Of a stretch of 64,000 nucleotides of DNA, positions 48,166-62,100 are shown piece by piece (positions within the stretch are counted from its first letter, which is position 1; each line of letters starts with the position of its first letter). Position numbers and translations under genes: made by a program. The notes beneath the pieces are model-generated. The model worked only from the letters and a program-made list of their open reading frames with translations, was not told where the DNA came from and did no database searches. The stretch comes from Motacilla alba alba (lineage: Eukaryota; Chordata; Aves; Passeriformes; Motacillidae): NCBI RefSeq assembly GCF_015832195.1, contig NC_052019.1:3643685-3707684 (forward strand), given 5' to 3'.

Positions 48166-50004
48166 TAGAGAGCATCCAAACTGATTAGACTTAAGATACA
48201 TTCATTGAAATAGACTTTGTTTTAATTTAGAGGTCTAAGAGAGGCTTTCCTCTCTTCAGTCAGTAGGATTGCTTTGCTTCCTTCAGTGACGTCAAGTCTG
48301 TTTTTCTTTATTATGTCTAAATTCCCAAAAAGTTAGAGAAAGGATGGAAAAGTAATGAGTGTTCAATTGAACCTTAAAAGTATTCAAAAACTGAGACAGG
48401 AAAAAGGAATAAGAGCATAGAGAAAGAGCTGACAGGAAGCAAACAGCAGAATTGAGCAGAAATTCATAACAATTTTTGTCTCTACTTTTCTTGTTCGTCA
48501 CCATTTTTTAATACTGTAATATTTCTGAAGCAGTGTGAATGATTTATTGGTACTAATCACCATGCAATTATTTGTTGAGTTGAGCTGACACTTGGGAAAT
48601 TTCTTGTTCTTATTATTGAGTTTTTGTCAGCTAAATTCTTATATATGGAATAAGAGCTAACTTTGTAAAGATCAACTTCAAACTTACTGAAGGTGTCAAG
48701 TCTCAATGTTGCCAATCTCAAGATTAATTTGAAAAGTCATATCAAACCCAAAGAGTTTTCTTGTGCCTTTGAAGTGACAAAGTCCTGGCACCAAAGAAGT
48801 GATAGAACAGGCTCAATGTTACTGTGCCAAACTGACCACAAAATAAAATTCATGTTATTCTTGGGTGTAAAGCAAGGCTCTTGTGTTAGAGCTGAGAAAA
48901 AAAAATGGTGGAAATTTGTATGAGAGGAGAGGACCTTGAGAAAAAGGAATGAGAAAGGAATTCCCAAAATGTTTTTCTAAGGAGTTTTATCTTTAAGGAA
49001 ACACCTGGGAACATGAATCTCTACCCCATCCCAGTTTTGGAGTCAAGTACCGTAACTCTGTTCCTCTTGGTAAACATTTTTCTCTTTGCTGTCATGTTGT
49101 GACTGGTAGTTTCCACTTGATGCCTGTGAAGCAAATCATTGTTATTTTCAAAAGAATTCACACATAATTTGAATTTCTAAGTGCCAGGTGTTGTTGTTAT
49201 TATGTTCAAAGAACACAATTGCATTTAAACAAGCTGTCACTACAAAGCTAAAATAAAATATGAAAATACTAAATAAAAACCCCCAAAGTCAGTGTTATTG
49301 CTTGTAATTTGATTTACTGCATTTTATATCCCTTTTCTGGTAGGTGGTAATCTTCTCCAAAATTAAATGAAATACTGTACTTTGTCACAGGAGTATGCAT
49401 GCAGAAAAAAGCACTTTCCTGCGCTTGATGAGTAATTATTTTGCCATCTTAACCAGGGAATTTAATCACACAGATAAAGTACTGAAATTTTACAATATTA
49501 AAAATTTACTTATAGTACATTGCATTCTGATTGTTATTGTCTTTTGGAAAAAAAAAAAAAAAACCTATTTCGTTCATATAATGATTCTGTTCCTTAAACA
49601 AATGTGGTTTTGTGAGAACTTTTACCAGCACCACCCGCAGATATTTTCCTTGTCAGTTCCAGCATTTAGAAATATATTTCCATCTCAAATGATCTTTAGG
49701 TCTCTTACAATGCAGCAGCGCATGAGCCCAGAGTGTCCCACAGAGGTAAACAAGGCTGTACTTGAAAATTTTGGGGAAATACTGAAGTTTGTATCCACCT
49801 TTCAAATTAAGCAGAAAATACTTGCTCCTCTGCTAACTCAAAAAAATAAAAACAAAGGCCAATTTAAGTAGATATAAAATAGATAAAAATGGATATTAAA
49901 TAGATATATTAAAATAGATTAAAAGTAAATTAATTTATTTTTAAGCAGATTTTTTTTTTAAGAGAGAAACTCATGCAAGGAATGAGTAAGACCAGGACAC
50001 AGAT
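48166..50004. other. intron, no recognised element
   Basis: AT-rich. An A run lies at about 49549-49562. A 158-codon frame at 49395-49871 includes the poly-A lysine run and looks spurious. Confidence 0.5.
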
Positions 50005-50460
50005 GTCAGAGTGGGTCAGACCAGACCCTCAGCTCCCTGTCCAGTAAGAGTTGTTTAACGAAGAGTTCCAGGAGCATGGAAAGTGTGGAGTGAGCTTTTC
50101 CCTGCTGAATCTTCCAAGCTTCCACAGGCTGTGATTTAGAAACTTCCTGAGTTGAAATTAGCATCTGAATCGCTGCTTTAATAGCCATCTGTGGAGCCAT
50201 AATCCACTCTTTTTGCTAAAGACTTATTGAACCCACTCATATGTTTGAGCTTCCCCGCAACAATGAGTTTCTGAATTTAATTAGATACTGTATGAAATAG
50301 TAATTATTGTTGTTCATTTTAAATGTCCAACCTGATTATCCTGTTTTAGATCTCTTAATTTATTGATTGCTGGCCAAGCTTCCAAATAACCATCTCTTAC
50401 TGACCATTTTCTTCATTTATAACCTGAACTGCTGCATCTACTCATCTCTGAAGAGTTGCT
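50005..50460 (-). mobile_element. ancient CR1-like LINE copy, antisense
   Basis: TAGAAACTTCCTGAGTTGAA, TTTAATAGCCATCTGTGGAG, TTATTGAACCCACTCATATG and CAACAATGAGTTTCTGAATT match in order an old CR1 lineage shared with turtles and crocodiles, as I recall it. It is strongly diverged. Confidence 0.6.
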
Positions 50461-50767
50461 AAGCCCTCAAATGTATATTTAGCTTTGTCATTTTGTTCTT
50501 TAAAAGAGAATACTCTGGTCCTACGTTGTGTATATGATTATCCTTTTAACCTGTCGTTTTACATATAATGTTTAGAAACTTGGTGCAGTTTAATAAGTTG
50601 ATTAAAAAACGTGGAGGCAGTGCTCATATTCAGCTGAATAATATATTTGAAGGCAGATGTTGTGATAAGTCGTGCAGTACAGTGTGTTAAATTTAGGTGG
50701 ACAGTTCCAGAACTGCTTTGCAACTTCTTAAAGCTGAAAAGAACAAGATCAGATTCAAATCCCTACG

Positions 50768-50962
50768 GGATCATTAAGGTTGAAAAGACCTCCACAATCA
50801 AGTCCAACCTTGACCAAATACCGCCATGGCCACTAAATCATGTTGTGAAGTTCCAATTCTGCTTTTTTTTTTTTTTTTTTTTTTTTCTGAACACTTCCAG
50901 GAATGGTGACTCCACCCCTCCAATGGGCAGCCTGTTCGATGAGCTTGTCTGCAGCCAAGCAT
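50768..50962 (-). mobile_element. CR1 LINE 3' end, antisense, with a poly-T run
   Basis: GGATCATTAAGGTTGAAAAG, ACCTCCACAATCAAGTCCAA and CGCCATGGCCACTAAATCAT precede a 24-base T run at 50863-50886. CR1 then resumes with CTGAACACTTCCAGGAATGG and GGGCAGCCTGTTCGATG. Confidence 0.92.
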
Positions 50963-51954
50963 TTTGGTAATTTATTTTCTTAAAAATGCCTTAAAATTAG
51001 AGAAAATGGTCCTAGACTGGAGTGTTGAGCTTCCCCTGAGGGGATCTATTTTGTTATTGTTATTTGTTAGTCACAGCCACCAGCAGCAGCACTGAAATAC
51101 AACAGCAAAGTTTATGCTGGTGTCACCCAGTTTGTTATCTTTGAGTGACCTTTGGCTGACAGTTAGCTACAGCTGAATAATAGTGACAAATCAGGGTGGG
51201 TCGGTTTTATTTGTTTTTAATACAACTTGATAATTGCTCTTTAAATTAGATTTTCCAGAGGTTTCATTGTAATGTTGGAAAAGAATGTCAAGGAAGGAAT
51301 TGAAAACTTGCAGCAATAAGCACAGTGCCTTAATTTTAGGCTATTTCTATAAAACATTACTGCCATTTTAACAACAAACAGGGGATCAAAATAAGAAGGG
51401 GATGCATGAGAAAAAAATGAGGAAGAGTAATAAAGTTACAGACTGCAGTTTAATGGGATGTGATGATGGGGAAAATAAGTTGTGGGTTTGACATGCATTC
51501 CCTCCATTTCTCCAACATTAATTTGCAGTATTAGGTAAGTTCCTTACATTTCCTTAATCTCTGTGCACTTTTTTGAGAGGAAGAACCTTTAATGTGAGCC
51601 GTCACATGTTGATTTGTTATGTATTAAGGTAATTTGCTTTGGCTGGTGTTATAGAAATAATTATGGAAGTGTAAAATGAGTTGCTGGTCTTCCCAAATTA
51701 ATTGAAGAGTAATGAGATTAATCATGAGTAGGAGTGAGTCCAACAGAATTTTAATATGGAGGAGCAAAATGGGATTATGTGGAACAGACTATCTTTTATC
51801 CCCCTTTTGTTAAGTATGGAAATATTCTGTCATGGGAGTGGAATTCCCTGGGGTGTTCTGTGGTTGCTAAGCAGATGACATCAAGGGATGAAAGCTCTGC
51901 CAGTGATTACATGATGTAGTGCCTTGAGTTTCAGGCATGCATGAAGATAAGAAA
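50963..51954. other. intron, no recognised element
   Basis: AT-rich unique sequence. Confidence 0.5.
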
Positions 51955-52098
51955 TTGAGAGAAGAAGGGGAAATTGCCTCAGGGTGATCCAGGAGAGGTG
52001 CAGGTGGGATTTTAGAATAATTTCTTTGCTGAAAGGGTGGTTGAGCATTGGAACAGGCTCCCCAGGGAAGTGGTGGAGTCACCATCCCTACAGTGTTC
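51955..52098 (+). mobile_element. CR1 LINE fragment, sense
   Basis: AGAATAATTTCTTTGCTGAA, GGTGGTTGAGCATTGGAACA and GGCTCCCCAGGGAAGTGGTG, then AGTCACCATCCCTACAGTGT. Confidence 0.88.
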
Positions 52099-53812
52099 AC
52101 CTCTGTGAGGTGGAAGTGTAAAGAGCTGAGGGTGGAGGTGATCCTGGCTCCAGTCTGTCCCTAATCCAAATGGGACAGCACTCTCCTTCAACCTCTTTCC
52201 TCAAATAGGGTCTGGACCACTCTTCATGAGTTGTCCCTGGTGTTTTGACTTGGGCAAACTGGTGCAGAGCCGTGGATTTGTCATTTTGTGTGATGAGAAG
52301 TGTTCAGGTGAGAAGTACCCAGCTCTTCTCCACTTGCAGCAAATCAATGTGATGGAAAAGTACACGGTGATTTAACAATTTTGGAGACCTAATTTTATTT
52401 CAAATAATCAAACAGGCTAATTAGATAGCTGAATTTCACAGAAACGCTGTCTAATCAAGGGCTTGGACAACAGGGGATTTGCAGAAATGAGCAGATCTTG
52501 TTAAATATTGTCAAACTATGAGATATCTCACCTTATGGTGTATTAGGAAAGACACTTGTCCAGTCACAGACATCATTTTGTCATTTAAAGTAATGCAGAT
52601 AGAAATGTTGTAAAAGTGTAGAAATTCATTAGAAAGGCAATAAATAAAGCAAGGGAACTGGGAAGTTTGACTTTCCAATTAGTTGAACTTTTTCTATTAA
52701 TTAGGAAGGGCTAAAATCTGAAGAAAAGCCCTGTCATGGGCTGTTTGTTGTGGAGCAGGGTTTGTGTTAGACATGATTCTAGGCTTTTCCTTAAATTCCT
52801 TTTTAAAGCTTTATAATTTTCTTCTGACAGGAGCACACAGCCTGGGATGAAAACATCAGTGACCTGATGTTATTTTGTACTTTCAGGCTGTGCTTTGAAA
52901 AAGAAAAATAGCTTTGGACAAACAAATCAAGTTTTTTTTATTATAGTAGATGAGACACAATATATTTGAATATTTGATTTTAAATCATATTACTTGTTGT
53001 GTCTTTAAATGGTTGATCAGCTTGGGTGGTCAGATGTGAAGCAGCTCAAGACACACCGCAATACTCCTGAAGTTCTCTTGTTAAAAAGTAAGTTTCAGAG
53101 TGCTTCAGCAGCCTCAGAAATGAAGCTGGGTAGTTCCTAAATTGTCAAAGGATGTCAGGACTCTGAAAATATTATTATTTTAGTACTACTTTGCTGGCCT
53201 GTCTCTTGCTTGGGCTCATTATGGAGCATTCCCAAGGTGGTTTGCATTTCCCAAGAAATGAAGAAATGAAGTTGTGCCCTAGACAGCTGCAGCCTCTATC
53301 CCCACCTACAATATCACAAGGCTTTATTTTCCTTCCACAAATGACTCTTGTTGGAGATGTTGGGCACCACTGAACATCCTTTTTGGGAGACGTGATCAGC
53401 AATCCACTTAGGTGGGTTTGAGTCTCTTCTGCAGGTCCCTTGGTCTATACCCCTCTGGGAAAACAGGGAATTCTGTGTGTGTATAGCCCTGAGCTGAGTA
53501 AGGAGGCTGAGGCAGTGGACGTAAGGAGAGCTCTGGGACAGGCTCACCCAAATATACTGACTCCCAATGACATCAAAGTTGGTTATATTTTTAATGATTA
53601 GGCTTTGCTGGAGATGCCACAAAAGCATTCTTTAAGTTAGCTCTGTGTGACAAAGTGTGTTGGCATCATAGGAGTCATTTTTAGGATGCACAAATGGCTT
53701 TTGGTGTGTGTGCAGCTTGGTTGCTGCTCTGGAGGGAGCTCTTGGAAGCAGAAGGGCCCCAGGTGAGATGAATTTTGAGTCTAAACTGCAGTGTAATAAA
53801 TTACATACTGAC
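52099..53812. other. intron, no recognised element
   Basis: Unique sequence with no convincing coding frame. Confidence 0.5.
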
Positions 53813-53863
53813 TTTTTTTTTTTTTTTTGGGGGGGGGGGGGGTTGCTATTTTTTTTTTTTTTT
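53813..53863 (+). repeat. homopolymer block T16-G14-TTGCTA-T15
   Basis: Sixteen T are followed directly by fourteen G, then six mixed bases and fifteen T. Confidence 0.95.
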
Positions 53864-54821
53864 ACATTAGTCCTAAAAATGAGGAGTAAGTTACCTTAAA
53901 TCACTGGTCATTATTAGATATGTAGCTAAATAGTCACAGCTAGATATTAGATATTAGCTACCAAGCCAGACTGAAAGTGCAGATCAATATGTTCTTCTTC
54001 ATGCACAAAAACTGTTGAAAAAGTGACCACAGGTTCCCTGTAATTCTTTCCCCCAAAGAAACATGTCCTAGAAACAATAGAAAAATCAGTTCTAAGAACC
54101 ACAGAATTTTCTAGAACAGGAGGGCTGTGTATGCTACCTGGGGTGGTGTTTATTGTCCCACAAATACCATGGTTTGTGCTTTGGTGGAATTCTGTCCCCT
54201 CTCCTGTACTACAAACAGCCCATCCGGGACAGTGAGGGCATTGTGACAGGGTTGGGATGTTTGCTGTGGGAAGTGTTTTGGTGTTCTCTGTGGAAACAGG
54301 AGGCTTTGTAAATCTGCAGAGTGCTGGTTCTCTGCAGTGAAGGGTGTGGTTTCTTCCCTGCATGTGAGAGCTGAAAAAGCATCCATCAATATAAATTATG
54401 GTGAGGGGAATGAACTGTAGCAATTGGCTTATTTCTGATTTTTCTCTTTTTTTATTTTTGAAAAATACTGCAAAACCCATGATAGGAGCTATCATAACGC
54501 ATCAGCTCTTACCTAGGGGATGTTGATCTTTTTCACTTTGATTTTTTTTGATGAGTGTGGTAGACAAATTAGATTTTTCTTGCTGACTGAGTTGGCATTT
54601 TGGTCTCAAAATGACTGCAGATACCTACAGAGTGACTATTAGGTATTAGAATGAAAACATCTCATTACTCTTCATAAATGATGGTACTTGTTGCACAATT
54701 GTACTGTAAGTTTGACAGTAATAATTTAAAATGTTAGAATTTATTTATGGTTTGCAAGGTTTAGATTTTTTTTTGCTTGACCACTGGGTTGCTGGTTCAC
54801 TAAAGTGGAATAAGGTAGATT
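53864..54821. other. intron, no recognised repeat
   Basis: A GC-richer stretch at 54110-54390 accounts for a 182-codon antisense frame (53947-54495). I see no domain or codon bias in it. Confidence 0.4.
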
Positions 54822-55040
54822 TAGATGGGATATTGGAAGAAATTCTTCCCTGTGAGCGTGGGGAGGCCCTGGCACAGGGTGCCCAGAGCAGCTGTGGCTG
54901 CCCCTGGATGCCTGGAAGTGTCCAAGGCCAGGCTGAGATGGGGCTTGGAGCACTCTGGGACAGTGGAAGCTGTCCCTGCCCGTGACAGGGGTTGCTGGAT
55001 GTTCTTTATGGTCTTTTCCCACCCAAACCATTCCATGACT
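54822..55040 (+). mobile_element. CR1 LINE 3' end, sense
   Basis: GGATATTGGAAGAAATTCTT, GGGGAGGCCCTGGCACAGGG, GGAAGTGTCCAAGGCCAGGC and a tail CCCACCCAAACCATTCCATG. Confidence 0.97.
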
Positions 55041-56306
<1,266 letters not shown>

Positions 56307-56360
56307 TGCTGATAATATTATAGGAAACTGATAATTGCTGGTAATATAGGAAAAAAAGGC

Positions 56361-56379
56361 ATATATATATATATATATA
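56361..56379. repeat. short (TA)n microsatellite
   Basis: About nine AT units follow the trinucleotide array by some 55 bases. Confidence 0.9.
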
Positions 56380-58639
56380 AACTTTGAAAGAGTCATGAGT
56401 TTTGGGGCCCTTTTTGTGTTTTTTACATGCAATGATATATATACATTGAAAATTATCCCAGCTATTAAAGCCTTTATTGTGTTGTTTATAAATTGTCATT
56501 TATTTGGCTGTAGATTACAACCCAAAAGGAGTCCTGCTTCCTGCTGTTCCCTTCCTCTTTGTCTCTGGAATTATTTTGGACCCTGGTAGTTCATTGTCAC
56601 TGAGTTTACACATTTGCATAATTACAGCTTTATCTGCATTTTTTTGTTACCTCGTGCAGAAGTGTTTCAATGACAGCACCACAAGCTCTAAGAGAGCAAG
56701 ACTCCTGTAAGTCAGACCAGAAAGTTTGTCCTGTTGACCTGCACAATAATCCAAAGGAAAGAAAGCAAAATGAAAATATTTCCAAGTATAACCATACATT
56801 TCCTAAATTCTGTTTTGTGTTGAATCTTACTGTGATTTAGAAATACAAAATCACTACATTTAGCTATTTAAAGCTTCTACATTTGAGGAGTTGACATTGT
56901 AAAATGTAAGGAAGATGTAGTTAACTAAAAAAGAAATCAGAAACCCATATAATGCAAATTTGTCTAGTGTGGCATATTTTACATCAATATTGCTGCTATA
57001 AAAGCTGAGCATGGACACAATAAAAGCCATGTGTTGCTGGTTTAGAAGTTACAAGTATCAAATGCTTAAGAATTAGAATTTTTTAAAAATAATATTCCTA
57101 ATTACATGGCCCACAACAAACAGACTTGAAATTACTTTTTACTTAGCAATTTGGTTTTTGTATTTGCAGCAGAGATATTCCTGTTTGCCACAGAAACTCA
57201 GTGCAAAATCTCCTGCAGTTTCAGGGTGCTCAAATATTAGGGAGTCTTTCAGTTTACTTAGAAATGATCCAGTAGTTCAGTTACACAATGGAAATTTATT
57301 TATTTATTGATTGGGAAGCTCAGAGTGGTTTATGAACATCCTGAGCAAAACAGATTAAGCCATGATTTCAGATCCTGGTGATCTGGATGTTCAAAGACAG
57401 GCTGAGCATGATGTTAACAGGGACATCCAGGATGAGCAGGGATGTGGGATACTTCTAAAGAAAATTCCCTGCATAAAATGTAGATTTGGCCAATGCTTGA
57501 TGTTAATGAATGTCACCGAGTGAGTGATACCTAATAACATTAATGAGTCTTTCTCTGTTGAGGCAGGCAGGGAAAATATTTGGGGCTTTTGATTTTTCCC
57601 CCAACTCTTGATAGGCTGTGTGCACTGAACCCACAGACTGAGGCAAAATAGAACGAGGTGCCTCAGAATATTTACAGTTTCTGTGATGTGCTTTTCTATG
57701 ATAGTTCTGAGCAGCATGACTAGGAAAGCTTGTAAATTTATAAATATCAAACTTAAGGATTAGAAGTGCTTACTTTGATAGAGTTATGTTTCACTCAGTG
57801 TCCTGCTGCTTTGAAGTTTAAGGTAGACGATAACAAAAGAGATTTTTTTTTTTACTCCTCTAATCACCATTTCTGACAAATTCAGAACTGATGGAATATG
57901 TCATTAAGACAGAAAGTAAAAAGAACAAGCAGAACCACTGCTTTGTGCCATTAAGGTGTTGTTTTGTTTTTCTTTTACTTGGGTGACATTTTGGGGATAG
58001 GCTGCAATTATTTGTCGAATTTTGTGCTTTGGAGTTGAAGAAGAAAGATGTGTTCTCTCATTCTTTTGTTCTCCAGTGTTGATGATAATATTCAGTACGT
58101 GTTCTTTTATTTCCCTTTGATATCTCATTATTTCTATACTGCTACATCTCTATTTGATCAGCCAAAGCATTGCTGCTTATTTTACCTCCTTAACCTCCTT
58201 TTACTCTAGAAATTTCTAACTGCCCTCACAAGCCCCTGACTCCAGGCCACTCTTTGCCTTTTCCCTCTTCTTTCCTCTTGGTTTTAGTTCTGGTGATCCA
58301 CATAAACAGCTTTGGTACTATTTTCTATTACAAAGCTAAGACAAATTAGCCCACTGAGATCTACTTTTGTTTCTTTATTTCTCTGGGACTTTTTGGCTGT
58401 TTAAGGCTGTAACACTTCTTTGCAGATTTAAAAAATAAATCTTACCCAGTTAACCTTCCCAACCCTTCACACAAAGGCAGTAAAGAGTCCATGCTGTAGA
58501 AATGGAAATGCAAATACATTAATTTCTGCCATAAGGTAATTTACCATTTATTGTTACAAGCTGGGCAGCCAGTTAATAATCCTAAGAAAGAGTAGAAGAA
58601 AAAGTGCTTTTCTCTCCTTTAATGTGTTGGTTATTTGAG
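56380..58639. other. intron, no recognised element
   Basis: AT-rich. An octamer ATTTGCAT adjacent to ATAATTA lies at 56612-56622. There is a TTTA run near 57297. Confidence 0.5.
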
Positions 58640-58655
58640 AGAACGTGAAAGGGAC

Positions 58656-59045
58656 TATGGTGGCATTCACAGGGGTCCCAGGATGAGGGAAGAGACGAGA
58701 ATGTTGACTCCATGTTTCAGAAGGTTTGATTTATTATTTTATGATAGATATTATACTAAAACTATACTAAAAGAATAGAAGAAGGATTTCATCAGAAGGC
58801 TTGCAAGCAAAGGAGAAAGAATGGAATGATAATAAAATCTTGTGACTGACCGAGACAGTCTGGAGAGCTGGACTGTGATTGGCCATTAATTAGAAACAAC
58901 CACATGAGACCAAGCACAGATCCACCTGTTGCATTCCACAGCAGCAGATAGTCATTGTTGACATTTTTTTTTTCCCCTGAGGCCTCTCAGCTTCTCAGGA
59001 GAAAAATCCTAAGGAAAGGATTTTTCATAAAACATGTCTGTGACA
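58656..59045 (-). mobile_element. solo LTR with perfect 6-bp target duplication
   Basis: AGGGAC at 58650-58655 and again at 59046-59051 flanks a 390-base element. On the minus strand it begins TGTCACAGACATGTTTTATG, passes AATGGCCAATCACAGTCC, and ends near CATCCTGGGACCCCTGTGAA. I recognise it as an abundant passerine LTR. A 6-base duplication is typical of the ERVK-like group. There are no internal retroviral genes. Confidence 0.9.
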
Positions 59046-59158
59046 AGGGACCTTAAATATCATTGAGATCCACCCCCTGCTATGGGCAGGGACACTTTCC
59101 ACCATCCCAGCTTGCTCCAAGCCCCATCCAGCCTGGCCTGGAACACTTCCAGGGATGG
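59046..59158 (-). mobile_element. CR1 LINE 3' end, antisense, split by the LTR
   Basis: AGGGACCTTAAATATCATTG, CTGCTATGGGCAGGGACACT, AAGCCCCATCCAGCCTGGCC and ACACTTCCAGGGATGGGA. A short matching piece (GTGAAAGGGAC) lies left of the LTR at 58645-58655. Confidence 0.92.
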
Positions 59159-62100
59159 GACTTACTTAAAGTAATGCACAGTCCTGCATTTTTTTATTAG
59201 TGCTTTACACTCAAAAAAAAAAGAGAAAAAATGCTCAGAAGAGAATAAAAACACTCTTTCTCTTCCCTCAGAGCTTTTCAGAGCCAATTGAAATCCAGTG
59301 AAATCGTGTAAATAAAAGATGCACATTTGAGAATAGGGAAGGTGACTGGGGATCACTGAGATCAGCAGAGCTCCTTGAGCTGTGTTTGTGATCTTTCATT
59401 GGACTGATCCCATTTCCAGTTGCTCCTGTCCAAGTCAGGAATAGGGAGGAGATTCATGGTGCTTTGCCTTGCTTAAATCACTGAACCAAAATTTTCTTTC
59501 AAGCAGGAGGCAGGCTTGAACCAAAATTGCTCCTTTCAGCCATCATTTATCATGATAAAGAGAAATATCACATAACAGAGAGCTTGAATTACCAGTACTA
59601 TATGTACAAAGAAGCAAGGTGAGAGAGACAGTCTATTGAACTCCTTTAATCTTTCCTCAAAAAAAAAATCCTTGTACCTTGCAAGTGCATTTTTAGTTCA
59701 TCTTTCTGCTCCCTGCTATTCTGCTTCTCTGCTTGGAATTAATTGTACCATATATAATGACATAATTGTTTAATTTTGTGATAATTTTTATGCATTCAAA
59801 ATTGTACTCAAGTTTCTGCAGGAACTGGTACTCTTGTCACAATAGGAGGTTGTGGAAATATTTCAGAAAAAAACCAGCAAAATTATTGTTGTTTTTATTT
59901 ATGACTTTTGAAAGGTTTGGGTTTTTTGTTTTTTTTTCTTCTGCCCTTGAACTGGGTACTTGTAGTGAAATGGCAGAAAGATATAATTTAATCAAAAAGA
60001 ACATGCTATGTTGAAAGTAACTTCAAAGCTATGATTAAATGTACTTACAATAATTGGTTTCAAAGCATTCTAATTCCTAGCAGTGTTTGAAGAATTCAGC
60101 ATCTAATGAAGTAAAATAAATTACACAGCACTTTGTTCATTGAATAACCAGTTTTCTTCTCCTAACCACCATTTATCAACAGTCTTTCACCAGAAAACTT
60201 CTCAGCCTTCCTTTAAATAAAGTCAGACCCCAAGCACACTCCTTGTACCCCCTCCCACACACACAGACAAAATGGGCTTGATTAGAACACCCTGGTTGGA
60301 GCATGATGTACAAAACCCAATAGTTAGCTTTGGATTAAGAGTTGAATCAAGAGAAAGGAAATGTTCTGTAATGCTTTGCTTTAGAGAACTCCGGATGATA
60401 TCAATGGAAGAAGACAAATCACGTTTCCCAAATTCTCTTTTCTGATTTTTTTTTTCTAAATTGAGATGTTCCATGTGTTACATAATTTGAACTGTAATTT
60501 TTGAGAAGGAAACAGGAAATTTGGTATTTGTCATTGTTGATTCGTACCAGATCAATAGGTCAGTGTTTTGGATGACTGAAGGAAAAAATACAATATTCAT
60601 ATATCCTCAAGTAAACTCCCTGGCAGTGAAAATAATCTCAGTTTTTGACCACAGGATGTGAACTGCCATATGATTCTCCCCACCAGCAACATATTTCAGC
60701 AGCAACAAGAAAATTTAGGGGAGAAATTGAGAAAAATTGAGATGTTCTCATGTTTGTGCAGCAGGAAAAGGGATTAGTTGGTGATCTCATAGCCTGGCTT
60801 GCTTGTATTTTATATATTTCAATTATAATGAGAAAGTAAATTTGCTTGAAATAGTTATGGAGTAGAGATGATTTTCAGTCCAAGTGATGCAGCAGCTCTT
60901 CTGCCTCTTGTCCCTTTGGAAATGCAAAAGACTGAGCTAGAACTGGACTGGGAGAATTCAGCATGTAGGAAATCCCTGATGCCACTGGCTCCTCAAAAAC
61001 AGAAGGGGAAATAAAGATAAGGAAAGATGCTTGGTTGTTCCCAGTGAGTCTGAAGTTATTCATGTCCTTCATTTGGGTGTAATTTCTTACTGTCCTTTGC
61101 GATCATGCTGGATTATTTTTCCCAAAGTAGGAATATAGTACAATTAGAGTTTCTAACTGCCCAGTAATTTAACAAGAAAACATTGTGCCCATTAGTTTTC
61201 CTGTTTTAAAATCAAAATAATTTCTTAAGTTTTTTCTACTGCTGTTTGTAGCATTTCTTAAAGATCTGTATGACTTGAAGACCTAGGATCAAAAAAGGAA
61301 AATCCCACTTTCTTCTTTCTCCAGTTTGAAATTTTTTTTCTTTCTTGGAGGATTTTACCCAGCATTTACTCTGCAGTTCAGTTATTTATTTAGTTATTTA
61401 GTTATATTATCATTTGTCTAGGTGCATTTGTGTCACAGTTCCTACGGGGCTGTCTAAATTTGGAATTTTCGTGCTCTGTGCACACTCGTGGGCAATATCT
61501 GTAACCTTTCCTGGGCCTGTTAACTTGAATAACAGAATTTTATGAGTGATATAGTTGGATTAGGTATTTACTGTATTAGGCAGGTGCTGTAGCAAAATTC
61601 AGAATACACCAGCAGTTTAATTTATACGCAATTTTGAGAAAAAAATACTTATTTATTACTAAAGACGGTAACATATCAAAATGAGTTTGCATCCACTTTC
61701 AAAATGTTAATTTCCAGTCTCTGGGGAACTGGAGGGAATATTTAAGCAACTTTCCTTATTAATTTTCCATTTATAGTGGGTATTGTGCAGGGTCATTTTA
61801 AACCCCCTGGGAATATTTTGTCATCGATTAGTCTGTGAAATAAGAGTTCAGTTAGGTAAAGTAATGAAAAAGCAGTGTATATATATATATATATTTTTTT
61901 TTTGTGTGTGTGTGAGTTTGTATGCTATATATAATATTCTAAAAAGACATATTGCAGTAATTATTTTTTTACCAAATGTAGGCAGAAAAGTTAAATGGAG
62001 GTAACAGAGCAATAGTGGCCCAATGAATGAAATTTTGGAAATTAAAAACTGGAAGGAGAAGCTCTGTCACTGGTGTGAATTGCTGACTGTCATTCTGTTC

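Noticed and set aside
49395..49871. 158-codon sense frame
   Set aside because: Contains a poly-A lysine run, is AT-biased and has no domain or splice context.
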